The notes: a model not told the origin generated them from the letters alone. A stretch of 64,000 nt of DNA from Marinomonas shanghaiensis (GCF_003259175.1 NZ_QGOK01000005.1:310001-374000), one strand, 5' to 3'; positions 35,718 to 44,990 are shown, counted from the first letter of the stretch. Numbers and translations are program-made.

Positions 35718-35840
35718 CTACATTCCTTTTTCTAAGAACTGATTGGCAAAAAGAAGGGCGAGCAAGGCAAAACACCCTAAATACAGTATAAGCCAGCGGG
35801 CTCTTAGGCAATTCGGACATGGTTTTTTTTTCTTTTTCAT
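35718..35840 (-). CDS. 40-residue CxxC membrane peptide heading the LpoB operon
   Basis: A 40-codon frame with an ATG preceded by CGGAAG. The product begins with a run of five lysines, then CPNC as a possible metal- or disulfide-forming pair, then one transmembrane helix (LILYLGCFALLALLFANQF) and the end LEKGM. It abuts the COG3014-type gene (one base between stop and GTG) and carries that gene's ribosome site. The composition, coupling and spacing support a real gene. No family was recognised; the function is unknown. Confidence 0.65.
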   Translation of the reverse strand: MKKKKKPCPNCLRARWLILYLGCFALLALLFANQFLEKGM

Positions 35841-35890
35841 CACAGCTTCCGTTGTGTTGGATGATCTCAAGATGCTTATTATGCAACAAA

Positions 35891-35914
35891 AAAAAGAGGC
35901 TGTAGCCTCTTTTT
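35891..35914 (-). terminator. Terminator after secB
   Basis: AAAAAGAGGC pairs with GCCTCTTTTT around a TGTA loop. On the minus strand it ends in a T-run and lies 35 bases beyond the secB stop, separating the secB operon from the lipoprotein operon. Confidence 0.85.
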
Positions 35915-35948
35915 CTTAACGTCTATTTGCTTTCGCCATTCGATCGTA

Positions 35949-36422
35949 TTATTGCTTGGTTTCCGCTTGTTGCTTTTGTAGGCTTTCAATATAGAGCGCA
36001 TCAAAATTGATAGGCGCAAGCATAATCGCAGGGAAACTGCCTTTTACCACAACAGCATCAATATTTTCACGAGCATAAGGGAACAGTGTCGCAGGACAGA
36101 ATGCTCCCAATGCGTGATGAAGTTGTTGGTCGTTAAGGCCAGCAATAACGAATAGACCGCCTTGTTGGACTTGTACTAAATAGCCAGTATTGCCATTATT
36201 TTTTACCGTTACGGTAATTTCCAGAACGATTTCGTAGACGCTTTCACCTACTTGGCGGCTTTTTGTATTTAATTCTAAGCCAACTTCTGGTTTCCATTCT
36301 TCTTGGAAAATCATAGGTGAACGAGGAGATTCAAAAGAAATGTCTTTTAAAAACACGCGCTGCATGGAAAGTTGTGGTGTTTGCGCTTCTTGTGCTTCTG
36401 GTGTTTCAGCTGTATCGGACAT
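35949..36422 (-). CDS. secB: Protein-export chaperone SecB
   Basis: 157-residue cytoplasmic tetrameric chaperone that keeps presecretory proteins unfolded and hands them to SecA. Conserved parts are QRVFLKDISFESPRSPMIF, the YLVQVQQGGLFVIAG stretch, CPATLFPYARENI and PINFDALY. The N-terminus is acidic, as usual. AAGGA precedes the ATG. It is the last gene of the conserved yibN-grxC-secB order. Confidence 0.95.
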   Translation of the reverse strand: MSDTAETPEAQEAQTPQLSMQRVFLKDISFESPRSPMIFQEEWKPEVGLELNTKSRQVGESVYEIVLEITVTVKNNGNTGYLVQVQQGGLFVIAGLNDQQLHHALGAFCPATLFPYARENIDAVVVKGSFPAIMLAPINFDALYIESLQKQQAETKQ

Positions 36423-36487
36423 CTTGGTTCCTTTTTGTTAATGGTTTCATTTTATTATTGGGTGAATCAGAACGTTTTCTATGGTCA

Positions 36488-36742
36488 CTATTGTGCGAGT
36501 AACGCATCCAGTTTTTGTTCACGTTCAAGGGCATAAAGATCATCACAGCCGCCGACGTGTTGTTCACCGATCCAAATTTGGGGAACAGTATGGCGACCGC
36601 TTTTTTCCATCATTTCTTGTCGTAATTCACGTTCCCCGTCTACACGGATCTCATTAAAGGCAACATTTTTGGCCGTTAATAATTGTTTTGCTCTGACGCA
36701 AAACGGACAGTAATCGCTCGAGTAGATAGTGACAGTGGCCAT
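36488..36742 (-). CDS. grxC: Glutaredoxin 3
   Basis: 84 residues, one complete glutaredoxin domain. The redox site is CPFC (C12 and C15); the cis-proline loop is TVPQIWIG and the glutathione-binding GGCDDLYAL follows. It reduces disulfides with glutathione as donor. It sits between the rhodanese gene and secB, as in E. coli. Confidence 0.94.
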   Translation of the reverse strand: MATVTIYSSDYCPFCVRAKQLLTAKNVAFNEIRVDGERELRQEMMEKSGRHTVPQIWIGEQHVGGCDDLYALEREQKLDALLAQ

Positions 36743-36753
36743 AATATTCTCTC

Positions 36754-37173
36754 TTATCCTTTCACTAGTGGTAGGTTAGATGATTGCCATTCTACAATAC
36801 CACCTTGAAGTTTGTATATTTTACTAAAACCTGCTTTTTTGAGGTCTTTTGCACTGGCACCAGAGGTGATACCCGATTTACAGACGATAATGATTGGCGT
36901 CTCTTTATGTTTCTCAAGACGCTTTAGATTGTCTTGCATCTTAGTCGCAGGGATATTCATCGCACCAGTAATGTGGCCGGTGTTGAACTCTTTTTCTGGA
37001 CGAATATCAATAACAACGGCATCTTCGTTATTCATAAGATTGGTTGCTGCTGAAGGGGTAAGACCCTGAGCACCGCCTTTGCTTTCAACAAACAGTAGCG
37101 TGGCAAGAATCGCTAAAAAGACAGCGACCATTTCCCAGTGGTTGATAGAAAATTCAATAAGTTGGTTCATCAT
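36754..37173 (-). CDS. yibN: Membrane-anchored rhodanese-like protein (YibN-like)
   Basis: 139 residues. One N-terminal transmembrane helix (about 14-29, MVAVFLAILATLLFV) is followed by a rhodanese domain with the catalytic cysteine in IIVCKSGITSG and DIRPEKEFNTGHITGAMNIP at the start of the fold. The order yibN-grxC-secB is conserved. The exact start is uncertain: ATGs lie at 37188, 37173 and 37170, none with a good ribosome site. Confidence 0.85.
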   Translation of the reverse strand: MMNQLIEFSINHWEMVAVFLAILATLLFVESKGGAQGLTPSAATNLMNNEDAVVIDIRPEKEFNTGHITGAMNIPATKMQDNLKRLEKHKETPIIIVCKSGITSGASAKDLKKAGFSKIYKLQGGIVEWQSSNLPLVKG

Positions 37174-37347
37174 AATCGTAAGGCCCATATTTAAACTGCG
37201 AGCATTATACACGGACGGTTGAATCGGTACATACTCTCAGAAACCTTTGTGTGATTAGTATGCTTGCATTGACCGACTTAATTCAAGATTCGCGAATGGG
37301 TTCTATCATAGGTATGTGACAAAGAGATAATGGCACTAGGCTAAAAC

Positions 37348-37375
37348 AAAAAAACGAGCCATGTAGCGGCTCGTT
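37348..37375 (-). terminator. Terminator after the DUF1338 gene
   Basis: AACGAGCC pairs with GGCTCGTT around a 7-base loop; on the minus strand a run of seven T follows. It lies 26 bases beyond the stop of the DUF1338 gene. Confidence 0.85.
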
Positions 37376-37400
37376 ATTGTCTTTTTGTTGTTAGGCGTAC

Positions 37401-38204
37401 TTACTTTGCGCTGGTGGAGTCAAAGATTTTATCGGCGTTGCCTTCAATAAAGCTGTCGAACAATTTGCCATTCGGCATGACATGACGACGAGCGAATTCA
37501 TAAAAGCAGCTCGGAATGGTTTTTTGTTTGCCATCGGCAAAGGTGAACTCTATCTTGTCGGCCATGGTAGATGACTGCTCTAGGAAGAGTTCAGATGAGC
37601 CTTTGACCAAACCACCGACTTGATTTAATGCGTAGCCTGCGTTTTGCACGAGAGTATTGACGTCGTCAATGGTTGGGAATGCCTTCAGGTGATTAATGCT
37701 GACCGTGAAATGGTTGGCTTGTAACCCCATAGTAGACAACCAAGCTGCGTATTCACTGTGTTCAGCTAGTGTGAGGTATTCGGCCTCCGTTGGTGTCTGC
37801 CACAATTTACCTGCCCAAAAAATAGCGGGTGTCTGTACCGCATCGGCTGGGATTTGTGCGATGAACTTACCGATAATCTCTTGGCAGTTTTCCGGTAGCT
37901 CTTCTACTAACAGCTCAGATAAAAAAATCTTTGGCGAATCCACATCCGTTTGGTGTTTGTAACAACGGGCTTTTAGATGTTTGTTTTCAAAACGAAATGC
38001 CCCATAGGCCTTGTAGCCAATGGCTTCTAGTTGGGGTTCCAATTTTTCCAATGAGATCGGTGAGTTATTAAACGTGCGAAAGGCCACGTGATCGTTCAGT
38101 ACGTTTTCGCCATGACTCTTAAACAGTGTTTGGATGCGTTGAGCTTGTGGAGTAACGTTTGTGTAATGATCCCATAAGGATGCAAAAAAATCATTCGGTG
38201 TCAT
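37401..38204 (-). CDS. Short DUF1338 protein, possible 2-oxoadipate dioxygenase/decarboxylase (HglS-like)
   Basis: 267 residues with a DUF1338/VOC-like fold. H39 (NDHVAFRTF), H165 (ANHFTVSINHL) and E236 (CFYEFARR) are placed as the His-His-Glu iron triad would be in HglS, the Fe(II) enzyme that turns 2-oxoadipate into D-2-hydroxyglutarate in Pseudomonas lysine breakdown. The characterised HglS proteins are much longer (about 460 residues), so this is a compact relative. The neighbouring amaB and amaA genes make the product one step before 2-oxoadipate, which supports the role. It is on the opposite strand from them. Confidence 0.7.
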   Translation of the reverse strand: MTPNDFFASLWDHYTNVTPQAQRIQTLFKSHGENVLNDHVAFRTFNNSPISLEKLEPQLEAIGYKAYGAFRFENKHLKARCYKHQTDVDSPKIFLSELLVEELPENCQEIIGKFIAQIPADAVQTPAIFWAGKLWQTPTEAEYLTLAEHSEYAAWLSTMGLQANHFTVSINHLKAFPTIDDVNTLVQNAGYALNQVGGLVKGSSELFLEQSSTMADKIEFTFADGKQKTIPSCFYEFARRHVMPNGKLFDSFIEGNADKIFDSTSAK

Positions 38205-38303
38205 TAAAATGCCCTGCCATCAGTGTTAGATCGTTTTCTCTACTGTAGTGCAGGAGTCAGTCGAAAGGCAAAGGGTAAAAACGCACCTTGTTATGCATAA
38301 AAG

Positions 38304-39173
38304 TTATGCGAGGCGCAATTCTGTTGGATTTTTGTGGAGAAATAATTGCTGCTTGGCCGTCAGAATCGTATTGATTAGATGCGCCGGAAAACTGCGTTCT
38401 TTTTTATGTGCCAGACCCACTACACGCTTTAGTTTGACATCGTTTAATGGTCGTAAGCACAAATCGTTGCGGCCTCGGGAAGAATGCTCGGGAATGAGTG
38501 AAATGCCTAACCCTGCCGCGACTAAGTCCAATGCGTATTCTTCCGTTTTGACCTGAGCACGAACATCTGTGGTGAGTTCTTGTTTTTGCATCAAGTAGTT
38601 CCAAGATTCCAAAATGTCGCACGGCGTACGGGAAATAAAAGGTTGTTTGTCTATTTGTTTAATGGATAACGAAGGAAAGTCGGCAAGCCAGTGATCCAAT
38701 GGCATGGCGATGACATAATCGTCTTCCCAGAGCGGATAAAACACATCTTCTTCAGTGGTATAGCGCTGACAGGTAAAGCGTAGATCGGCGCTTTCTGATT
38801 CATCCACAAGCTTTAAGGTCAATCCTTGTACTTCGTCCAACATGGTTTTGATCACTTGACTGATCAACGCACCTGATAAAAAAGGCGTCAAGGAGATAGA
38901 CAGCGCCAGCGGTGTGGGTGTCTCGGTAAATAGGCTGCGCATGGCGCTGAGGTCGCTGACCATTTTGCAGGCGTGGGGATAAAGTTGCGAGCCGCTGTCG
39001 GTTGGAGACACGCCTTTGGAATGGCGAACAAAGAGTTTTGTGCCTAGGTCATCTTCTAATTGTGCAACTGTTGTTGATATAGAAGGCTGTGCCACAAAGC
39101 AACGTTTGGCGGCAGCGCTTAGGCTTCGCTCTTCGTAAACGGCAATAAAGTAGCGTAATGATCGAATATCCAT
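38304..39173 (-). CDS. LysR-family regulator, divergent from amaB
   Basis: 289 residues. The helix-turn-helix is at 1-62 (FIAVYEERSLSAAAKRCFVAQPSISTTVAQLEDDLGTKLFVR), followed by an effector domain. It is divergent from the aldehyde dehydrogenase gene across 193 bases and upstream of the DUF1338 gene on the same strand, so it is well placed to control both arms of the lysine block. The inducer is unknown; pipecolate or 2-aminoadipate are natural guesses. Confidence 0.86.
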   Translation of the reverse strand: MDIRSLRYFIAVYEERSLSAAAKRCFVAQPSISTTVAQLEDDLGTKLFVRHSKGVSPTDSGSQLYPHACKMVSDLSAMRSLFTETPTPLALSISLTPFLSGALISQVIKTMLDEVQGLTLKLVDESESADLRFTCQRYTTEEDVFYPLWEDDYVIAMPLDHWLADFPSLSIKQIDKQPFISRTPCDILESWNYLMQKQELTTDVRAQVKTEEYALDLVAAGLGISLIPEHSSRGRNDLCLRPLNDVKLKRVVGLAHKKERSFPAHLINTILTAKQQLFLHKNPTELRLA

Positions 39174-39366
39174 CGGTAGGCTCTTTTAAAAGGCGGCTCT
39201 ATTTAGGGTGGTTTCTGTGTTCCTTTCTAATATACCTATAGAAGTATTATCTGGCCATAGGAAAAAACTAGACCACTAGCAGGAAAACGGTATTTCTCAT
39301 TCTAGGCTAGGCTGGTTAAGGTGAAGGAAGTTTCGTTCTATTTATACATAAATCTTAGAGGTTCCT

Positions 39367-40911
39367 ATGTCACTTACTTGTTTAGAAACATTGGGCGTAA
39401 ACACCCTAAAACAAGGCGATACTTTTTACAGTGTATTAACGGGTAATTCGGTTGCTTTGGGTGAAGGCAGTACTTTTTCCGTTCACAGCCCCATTGATGG
39501 CAAAGCATTGTCTACTTTTAATAATGCGACTCCAGCTCAGCTAGACAAGGTAAACGCCGAGCTAAAAGACGCCTTTAAAGTATTGCGCACCATTCCAGCG
39601 CCACGTCGTGGTGAATTGGTTCGTCGTATTGGCGAAGAAGCACGCAAATACAAAAACGAATTGGCACAAGTGATCTCCTTGGAAGCTGGCAAAATTGTTC
39701 CTGAAGCCCTTGGTGAGGTGCAAGAGTGGATCGATGTGTGTGATTTCGCGGTTGGTCAATCACGTATGCTGCATGGTTTGTCTATCGTGTCTGAGCGTCC
39801 AGGCCATCGTATGATGGAGCAATGGCATCCACTTGGTCCAGTTGCGGTGATTACCGCGTTTAACTTCCCGATGGCCGTTTGGGCATGGAATGCCATGCTG
39901 GGTCTGGTCTGTGGTGATCCGATCCTACTAAAGCCTTCTGAAAAAGCGCCGTTGTGTGCTTTGGCTATGTACCAAATTGCGCAAAATGTGATTGCTGATA
40001 TGCCCGATATCCCAAAAGCATCCGTATCTGTCATGATTGGTGATCGCGAATTAGGGGAAGCCATTTCAGCAAGTGAGACGTTTCCATTGGTTTCTGCGAC
40101 AGGTTCTACGGCCATGGGCCGTGCTGTGGCAAAAACCGTGGCAGGTCGTTTAGGCCGTTCTTTGTTAGAGCTTGGTGGTAACAATGCCATGATCGTTTCC
40201 GATACAGCGGATTTGGATCTTGCGCTTCGTGCCATTGTTTTCTCTGCGGCCGGTACAGCGGGTCAGCGTTGTACTACGTTGCGTCGTTTGATTACTCATG
40301 AATCTATTGTGGAGGGTTTGGTTGAGCGTTTGGCGAAATCTTACGGATCGCTTCGCGTCGGTAGCCCAATCGTTGAAGGCAATTTGGTTGGGCCACTCAT
40401 CGACGAAGGCAGCTTTAATCGTATGCAAGCGGCCCTAGAAACCGCGAAACAACAAGGCGGCGACATTGTCTGCGGTGGCGAACGTGTGACTGAAGGCGTT
40501 CCGGCGGGTGGTTTCTACGTGCGTCCAGCGATTGTGCGTATTGCTCACGATGCGCCCATCGTTCATGAAGAAACCTTTGCGCCTATCCTCTATGTGTTGA
40601 CTTACCAAACCTTTGAAGAAGCGATTGAAATTCAAAACGAAGTACCGCAAGGTTTGTCTTCTGCGGTTTTCACAGAAAGCATGCGTGAAGCTGAGTTGTT
40701 TATGTCTCCAGCGGGGTCTGACTGTGGTATCGCCAACGTCAACATTGGTACCTCTGGTGCCGAGATTGGTGGTGCGTTTGGCGGTGAGAAAGAAACGGGT
40801 GGTGGTCGTGAGTCAGGTTCGGACGCGTGGAGAAACTACATGCGCCGTACAACGAATACCGTCAACTACGGCGGTGATTTGCCGTTAGCTCAGGGAATCA
40901 TTTTTGAGTAA
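39367..40911 (+). CDS. amaB: 2-aminoadipate semialdehyde / piperideine-6-carboxylate dehydrogenase (ALDH7-type)
   Basis: 514 residues, aldehyde dehydrogenase superfamily, ALDH7 (antiquitin) branch. The catalytic glutamate is in LLELGGNN, the nucleophile cysteine in GTAGQRCTT, and the branch hallmark NVNIGTSGAEIGGAFGGEKE with TGGGRESGSDAW is present. It oxidises the semialdehyde in equilibrium with piperideine-6-carboxylate to 2-aminoadipate. The amaA-type oxidase gene follows, as in the P. putida amaB-amaA pair (gene names by analogy). Confidence 0.88.
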   Translation: MSLTCLETLGVNTLKQGDTFYSVLTGNSVALGEGSTFSVHSPIDGKALSTFNNATPAQLDKVNAELKDAFKVLRTIPAPRRGELVRRIGEEARKYKNELAQVISLEAGKIVPEALGEVQEWIDVCDFAVGQSRMLHGLSIVSERPGHRMMEQWHPLGPVAVITAFNFPMAVWAWNAMLGLVCGDPILLKPSEKAPLCALAMYQIAQNVIADMPDIPKASVSVMIGDRELGEAISASETFPLVSATGSTAMGRAVAKTVAGRLGRSLLELGGNNAMIVSDTADLDLALRAIVFSAAGTAGQRCTTLRRLITHESIVEGLVERLAKSYGSLRVGSPIVEGNLVGPLIDEGSFNRMQAALETAKQQGGDIVCGGERVTEGVPAGGFYVRPAIVRIAHDAPIVHEETFAPILYVLTYQTFEEAIEIQNEVPQGLSSAVFTESMREAELFMSPAGSDCGIANVNIGTSGAEIGGAFGGEKETGGGRESGSDAWRNYMRRTTNTVNYGGDLPLAQGIIFE

Positions 40912-40931
40912 TACACCGTATTAAGTAACTT

Positions 40932-40957
40932 AATAGGCGAGAATTTTCTCGCCTATT
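40932..40957 (+). terminator. Hairpin between amaB and amaA
   Basis: AATAGGCGAGAA pairs with TTCTCGCCTATT across a tight loop, in the 80-base spacer. A strong stem but only a short T stretch follows, so partial termination or message protection is likely, leaving amaA expressed at a lower level. Confidence 0.65.
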
Positions 40958-40991
40958 TGCGTTCTGGCCAATGTCCTGATGAGGTCATTTT

Positions 40992-42263
40992 ATGTCTGAT
41001 AAAATCTGCAATTCTTTATGGCGCGCTAGCTCTCCCGCGGCGCCTGTGTTGGCGCCTCTTGAAGGGCGCGTTGATGTCGAAGTGGTGATTGTTGGCGCGG
41101 GTTTTACGGGACTTTCAGCGGCATTACATTTAGCTAAATTCGGCATTTCTGTTGCTGTGATTGAAGCTCAAGAAGTGGGCTTTGGAGGATCCGGACGTAA
41201 TGTTGGCTTGGCGAACGCTGGTGTTTGGTTAGAACCCGACCAGTTGGATAATGCCATTGGAACAGAAGCGGGAAGCATTATGTACAAGGCTCTCGCAGCG
41301 GCCCCCGAGTTTGTCTATGGCCTCATAAAAGAATATGACATTCAATGTGAGCCCGTTCGCAATGGCACCCTACATGCAGGCGTGGGGAAATCAGGTTTGG
41401 CACAATTACAGCGTCGTTGTGAACAAATGCAGAAGCGTGGTGCGCCAGTTCAGTTGTTGGACGCCGCCGAAGCGCAAGTTCGTATCGGTTCGAGTAAATT
41501 TAATTCCGCCTTGTTTGATCCACGCGCCGGCACGATTCAACCTTTGGCCTATGCTCGTGGGTTGGCTCACGCCGCGTTAAAAGAGGGAGCTAAGCTATTT
41601 GACCAATCTCCTGTGAGTAAAATCGAACCTGCAGACAACGGTTGGGTTTTGCACACGGAAAAGGGGCAAGTACACGCTGAAAAAGTGATTCTTGCGACGA
41701 ACGCTTACAGTGAATTTGGGGTCAAGGAACAAGCTCGTAAGTTTGTGCCGATTTTTTATTCTCAATTGGCAACCAAGCCTTTAAGTGAAGCGCAGTTGGC
41801 CAGTATTCTTCCAAATAAAGAAGGCGTCTGGGATACCTGTACCGTGATGAGCTCTTTCCGTTTAGACCAACAAGGTCGCTTAGTCTTTGGTGGCATGGGT
41901 GGCGAGGGCAGCGTGTTGTCTAACTGGGCTACGCAACGGGTTACCGAACTCTTTCCCATTTTAAGTAAAGTGCAATGGGATTACTGTTGGACGGGAAAAA
42001 TTGCCTACAGTGAAGATCATTTACCTCATTGCCAACAATTAGAAAAGGGCTTGTTTAGTGTGGCCGGTTACAGCGGTCGGGGAATTGGGCCTGGCACAGT
42101 GGTTGGTGCGGAGTTGGCTGAGTGGCTTTCGGGTCGAAGAGAAAGTTTGTCGATACCGACCACAGTACTGAGAGACATTTCGTTTCGTGAGTTGAAACGT
42201 TTGTTTTACGAAGTGGGAGCGCATACGTATCATATTGGGCAGCAGTCACATGCCTTAAGTTAA
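40992..42263 (+). CDS. amaA: FAD-dependent L-pipecolate oxidase-like protein
   Basis: 423 residues, DAO/glycine-oxidase-type flavoprotein. The FAD-binding GxGxxG is VIVGAGFTGLSAALHLA (about 32-48); further FAD motifs are EVGFGGSGRNVG and, near the end, GYSGRGIGPGTVVG. In Pseudomonas AmaA oxidises L-pipecolate to piperideine-6-carboxylate, the substrate for the dehydrogenase encoded just upstream. Related PuuB/OrdL proteins oxidise other amines, so the substrate rests on the context with the ALDH7 gene. Confidence 0.8.
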   Translation: MSDKICNSLWRASSPAAPVLAPLEGRVDVEVVIVGAGFTGLSAALHLAKFGISVAVIEAQEVGFGGSGRNVGLANAGVWLEPDQLDNAIGTEAGSIMYKALAAAPEFVYGLIKEYDIQCEPVRNGTLHAGVGKSGLAQLQRRCEQMQKRGAPVQLLDAAEAQVRIGSSKFNSALFDPRAGTIQPLAYARGLAHAALKEGAKLFDQSPVSKIEPADNGWVLHTEKGQVHAEKVILATNAYSEFGVKEQARKFVPIFYSQLATKPLSEAQLASILPNKEGVWDTCTVMSSFRLDQQGRLVFGGMGGEGSVLSNWATQRVTELFPILSKVQWDYCWTGKIAYSEDHLPHCQQLEKGLFSVAGYSGRGIGPGTVVGAELAEWLSGRRESLSIPTTVLRDISFRELKRLFYEVGAHTYHIGQQSHALS

Positions 42264-42319
42264 GGGTTTTGGTTGGTTTGGTACTCGCATACGTTTACGG
42301 TGAATAATCCGCATATTAG

Positions 42320-42345
42320 AACGCATCTTTATGGTGCGTTTTTTA
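42320..42345 (+). terminator. Rho-independent terminator after amaA
   Basis: AACGCATC pairs with GGTGCGTT (one T-G) around TTTAT, followed by TTTTATTTTA. Confidence 0.85.
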
Positions 42346-42431
42346 TTTTACTGGTTGGGTATAAAAGTGATATAGGATACAGTTATTGTCTTCCTGTTTT
42401 TATTTTCTTTTTTGTCTTTTTATTTATGTGA

Positions 42432-43349
42432 ATGAGTAACGCCAACATGCGCCGTTATATCCCATCGTCTACTGCACTAAAATGTTTTGAGGCTTCGGTC
42501 AGGCATTTGAGTTTCACCAAAGCCGCGGAAGAGTTGCATCTCACTCAAAGTGCTGTTAGCCGTCAAATTCGTAACCTTGAAGAGTTCTTGTCACGAGATT
42601 TGTTTATTCGTCTTAATAAACGCTTGGTGTTAACCGGAACAGGAGCGGCTTACTACAAAGAAGTGGTGCCTTTGCTCGATGGTATGGAAAACGCGTGTCT
42701 GCGAATGTTGCATCGAGAGGATGAAAAAACCACCTTGACCATATCCGCGTTGCCCACTTTGGCCTCGTATTGGTTGATGCCATTGCTGGCAGAGTTTCAA
42801 ATCGCCCATCCGCAGTTTCAAATTAAGGTTCGTTCCTTAGACGATGCCGCTAAGATCGACCCAGAAAGTATTGATATTATTTTGCATTATGGTGGTGATC
42901 ATTGGCCTCGTGCGATTTCTCATCAATTGATGAAGGAAAAAGTGGTCGCGGTGGCCTCACCTGCGTTATTGAAACGAATTGCTAATAAATCCATTGAGGC
43001 ATGGCGAGTCGAAGATGTCACTTTATTCCCTTTTCTGCATTTATCATCCCGAATCAATGCATGGCCTGACTGGATGGTAGCGCAAGGCTTAGAAAGTGGT
43101 TCCTTTGCAGGGGCTTCATTTGCGCATTTTCATATGTTGCTTGAAGCCGCGAAAAACAGCATGGGCATTGCGATTATGCCCACAATATTGGCGGAACGTA
43201 GTCTACAGAATGGCGAACTGGTAGCGCCTTTTGGTAGCGCTGTCTCGACTCCCCATGAGTATCTTTTGTCGTACCCAGTTGATAAAGCAGATCTTGAGCA
43301 AGTAGTGATTTTTCGTGACTGGTTACTGACAAAACGAAATGAGGCTTAG
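42432..43349 (+). CDS. LysR-family regulator (GcvA-like)
   Basis: 305 residues. The helix-turn-helix is at about 13-72 (ALKCFEASVRHLSFTKAAEELHLTQSAVSRQIRNLEEFL). The SSTALKCFEASVRHLSF start and the IDIILHYGGDHWP segment are characteristic of the GcvA-like subgroup, which often controls amino-acid metabolism. It lies downstream of the amaA terminator and upstream of gpmI, in its own unit. No ribosome site is obvious; an internal ATG at 42447 is an alternative. Confidence 0.86.
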   Translation: MSNANMRRYIPSSTALKCFEASVRHLSFTKAAEELHLTQSAVSRQIRNLEEFLSRDLFIRLNKRLVLTGTGAAYYKEVVPLLDGMENACLRMLHREDEKTTLTISALPTLASYWLMPLLAEFQIAHPQFQIKVRSLDDAAKIDPESIDIILHYGGDHWPRAISHQLMKEKVVAVASPALLKRIANKSIEAWRVEDVTLFPFLHLSSRINAWPDWMVAQGLESGSFAGASFAHFHMLLEAAKNSMGIAIMPTILAERSLQNGELVAPFGSAVSTPHEYLLSYPVDKADLEQVVIFRDWLLTKRNEA

Positions 43350-43460
43350 TGTGTGATTAGTGAAATTAATAGTCTGAATAGCCACGCTACTCTGTAACTA
43401 AATTACAAGCCTGTGATAGTATCGAATCATAATCATGATCAATTTATGGGATAGATTAAC

Positions 43461-44990
43461 ATGAACAAGAAAACCACAGCCCTCTTCATCCTTGATGGGT
43501 GGGGATACAGCGAAACCTCTACTTCTAATGCTATTGCGGCAGCAAATACTCCTAATTGGGATGCTCTGTGGAACAGCCATCCGCATACGCTTATTAAAAC
43601 GTCTGGTTTGGCGGTGGGTTTACCCGAAGGCCAAATGGGGAACTCCGAAGTAGGCCACATGAATTTAGGCGCCGGACGCGTTGTTTATCAAAACTTTACT
43701 CGTATTGGCAAAGCCATTGAAGATGGGGCGTTTTTTGAAAACGAGGCGCTTGTCAACGCCGTAGACAAAGCGGTTAATGCTGGCAAAGCGGTACATATTT
43801 TAGGTTTATTGTCTGATGGTGGTGTTCACAGTCATCATGAACAAATCATGGCGATGTGTGAATTGGCTGCAAAACGTGGCGCCAAAGCAATATATGTACA
43901 TGGTTTTACCGATGGTCGTGACACGCCGCCGCGCTCTGCCAAAACACCGACAGCCGAGTTAGAGGCCAAATTAGCGGAATTGGGCGTGGGGAAAATTGCG
44001 ACTCTAACTGGCCGCTACTACGCAATGGATCGTGATAATCGCTGGGATCGAGTGCAAACCGCATACGATGCTATTGTGCTAGGCAAGGGGGAGTTTCAAG
44101 CGGACACGGCGGAAGGTGCGATTCAAGCGGCTTACGATCGTGACGAAAATGATGAATTTGTTAAAGCGACTATCGTTGGTACGTCTGCGCCAGTACAAGA
44201 TGGTGATGCGATAATTTTTGCTAACTTCCGTCCTGATCGTGCACGTCAATTGACGCGTGCTTTTACGGAGGTCGATTTTGACGGTTTCACGCGTGCTGTT
44301 TATCCAAAACTGGCGGCGTTTGTTACCTTTACTGAGTTTTCATCGGATATCAAAGCCGATGTAGCGTTTCCTCCGGTTGCATTGACAAATACCTTAGGTG
44401 AAGTGCTAGCCAAGCATGGCAAAAAACAATTACGTATTGCGGAAACGGAAAAATACGCACACGTGACGTTCTTCTTTAATGGTGGGGAAGAGGCCTTGTT
44501 TGATGGCGAAGAGCGTGAGTTGATTCCTTCGCCTAATGTGGCGACTTACGATCTGAAGCCTGAAATGAGCGCACCAGAAGTGACGGATAAGCTTGTTGAA
44601 GTCATCAAAGCAGGCAAATATGACACGATTATCTGTAATTTTGCTAACGGTGACATGGTAGGACACAGTGGTATTTTTGATGCCGCCGTTAAAGCGGTTG
44701 AGGCGGTGGATGCTTGTCTAGGTCGAATCATCGAAGCATTGAAAGTGAATGGCGGTCAATGTTTGATTACCGCTGACCATGGTAACGTAGAACAAATGCT
44801 AAGTGATGATGGATCGCAACCATTGACGTCTCATACGATTGGCCCTGTTCCTCTTGTGTTGTTTTCTCCGACCCAAGGTCTGGGAATCAAAGAAGGGGCT
44901 TTGTGTGATCTTGCTCCAACATTGCTCGATATGATGGGAATGGATAAACCAGCAGAAATGACAGGTGTGAGCTTGCTCACACGGGCATGA
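43461..44990 (+). CDS. gpmI: 2,3-bisphosphoglycerate-independent phosphoglycerate mutase
   Basis: 509 residues, typical length. The metal ligand D12 (LFILDGWG) and nucleophile S62 ([17 protein letters not shown]) are present, with [11 protein letters not shown] near the end. The enzyme interconverts 3- and 2-phosphoglycerate with Mn2+. It begins the gpmI-envC-ctpA-yibQ group, conserved in gammaproteobacteria. Confidence 0.96.
   Translation: MNKKTTALFILDGWGYSETSTSNAIAAANTPNWDALWNSHPHTLIKTSGLAVGLPEGQMGNSEVGHMNLGAGRVVYQNFTRIGKAIEDGAFFENEALVNAVDKAVNAGKAVHILGLLSDGGVHSHHEQIMAMCELAAKRGAKAIYVHGFTDGRDTPPRSAKTPTAELEAKLAELGVGKIATLTGRYYAMDRDNRWDRVQTAYDAIVLGKGEFQADTAEGAIQAAYDRDENDEFVKATIVGTSAPVQDGDAIIFANFRPDRARQLTRAFTEVDFDGFTRAVYPKLAAFVTFTEFSSDIKADVAFPPVALTNTLGEVLAKHGKKQLRIAETEKYAHVTFFFNGGEEALFDGEERELIPSPNVATYDLKPEMSAPEVTDKLVEVIKAGKYDTIICNFANGDMVGHSGIFDAAVKAVEAVDACLGRIIEALKVNGGQCLITADHGNVEQMLSDDGSQPLTSHTIGPVPLVLFSPTQGLGIKEGALCDLAPTLLDMMGMDKPAEMTGVSLLTRA

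Noticed and set aside
39756..40235. Open frame of 159 codons opposite amaB.
   Set aside because: A shadow of the amaB coding sequence with no family resemblance; the sense strand is clearly the gene.
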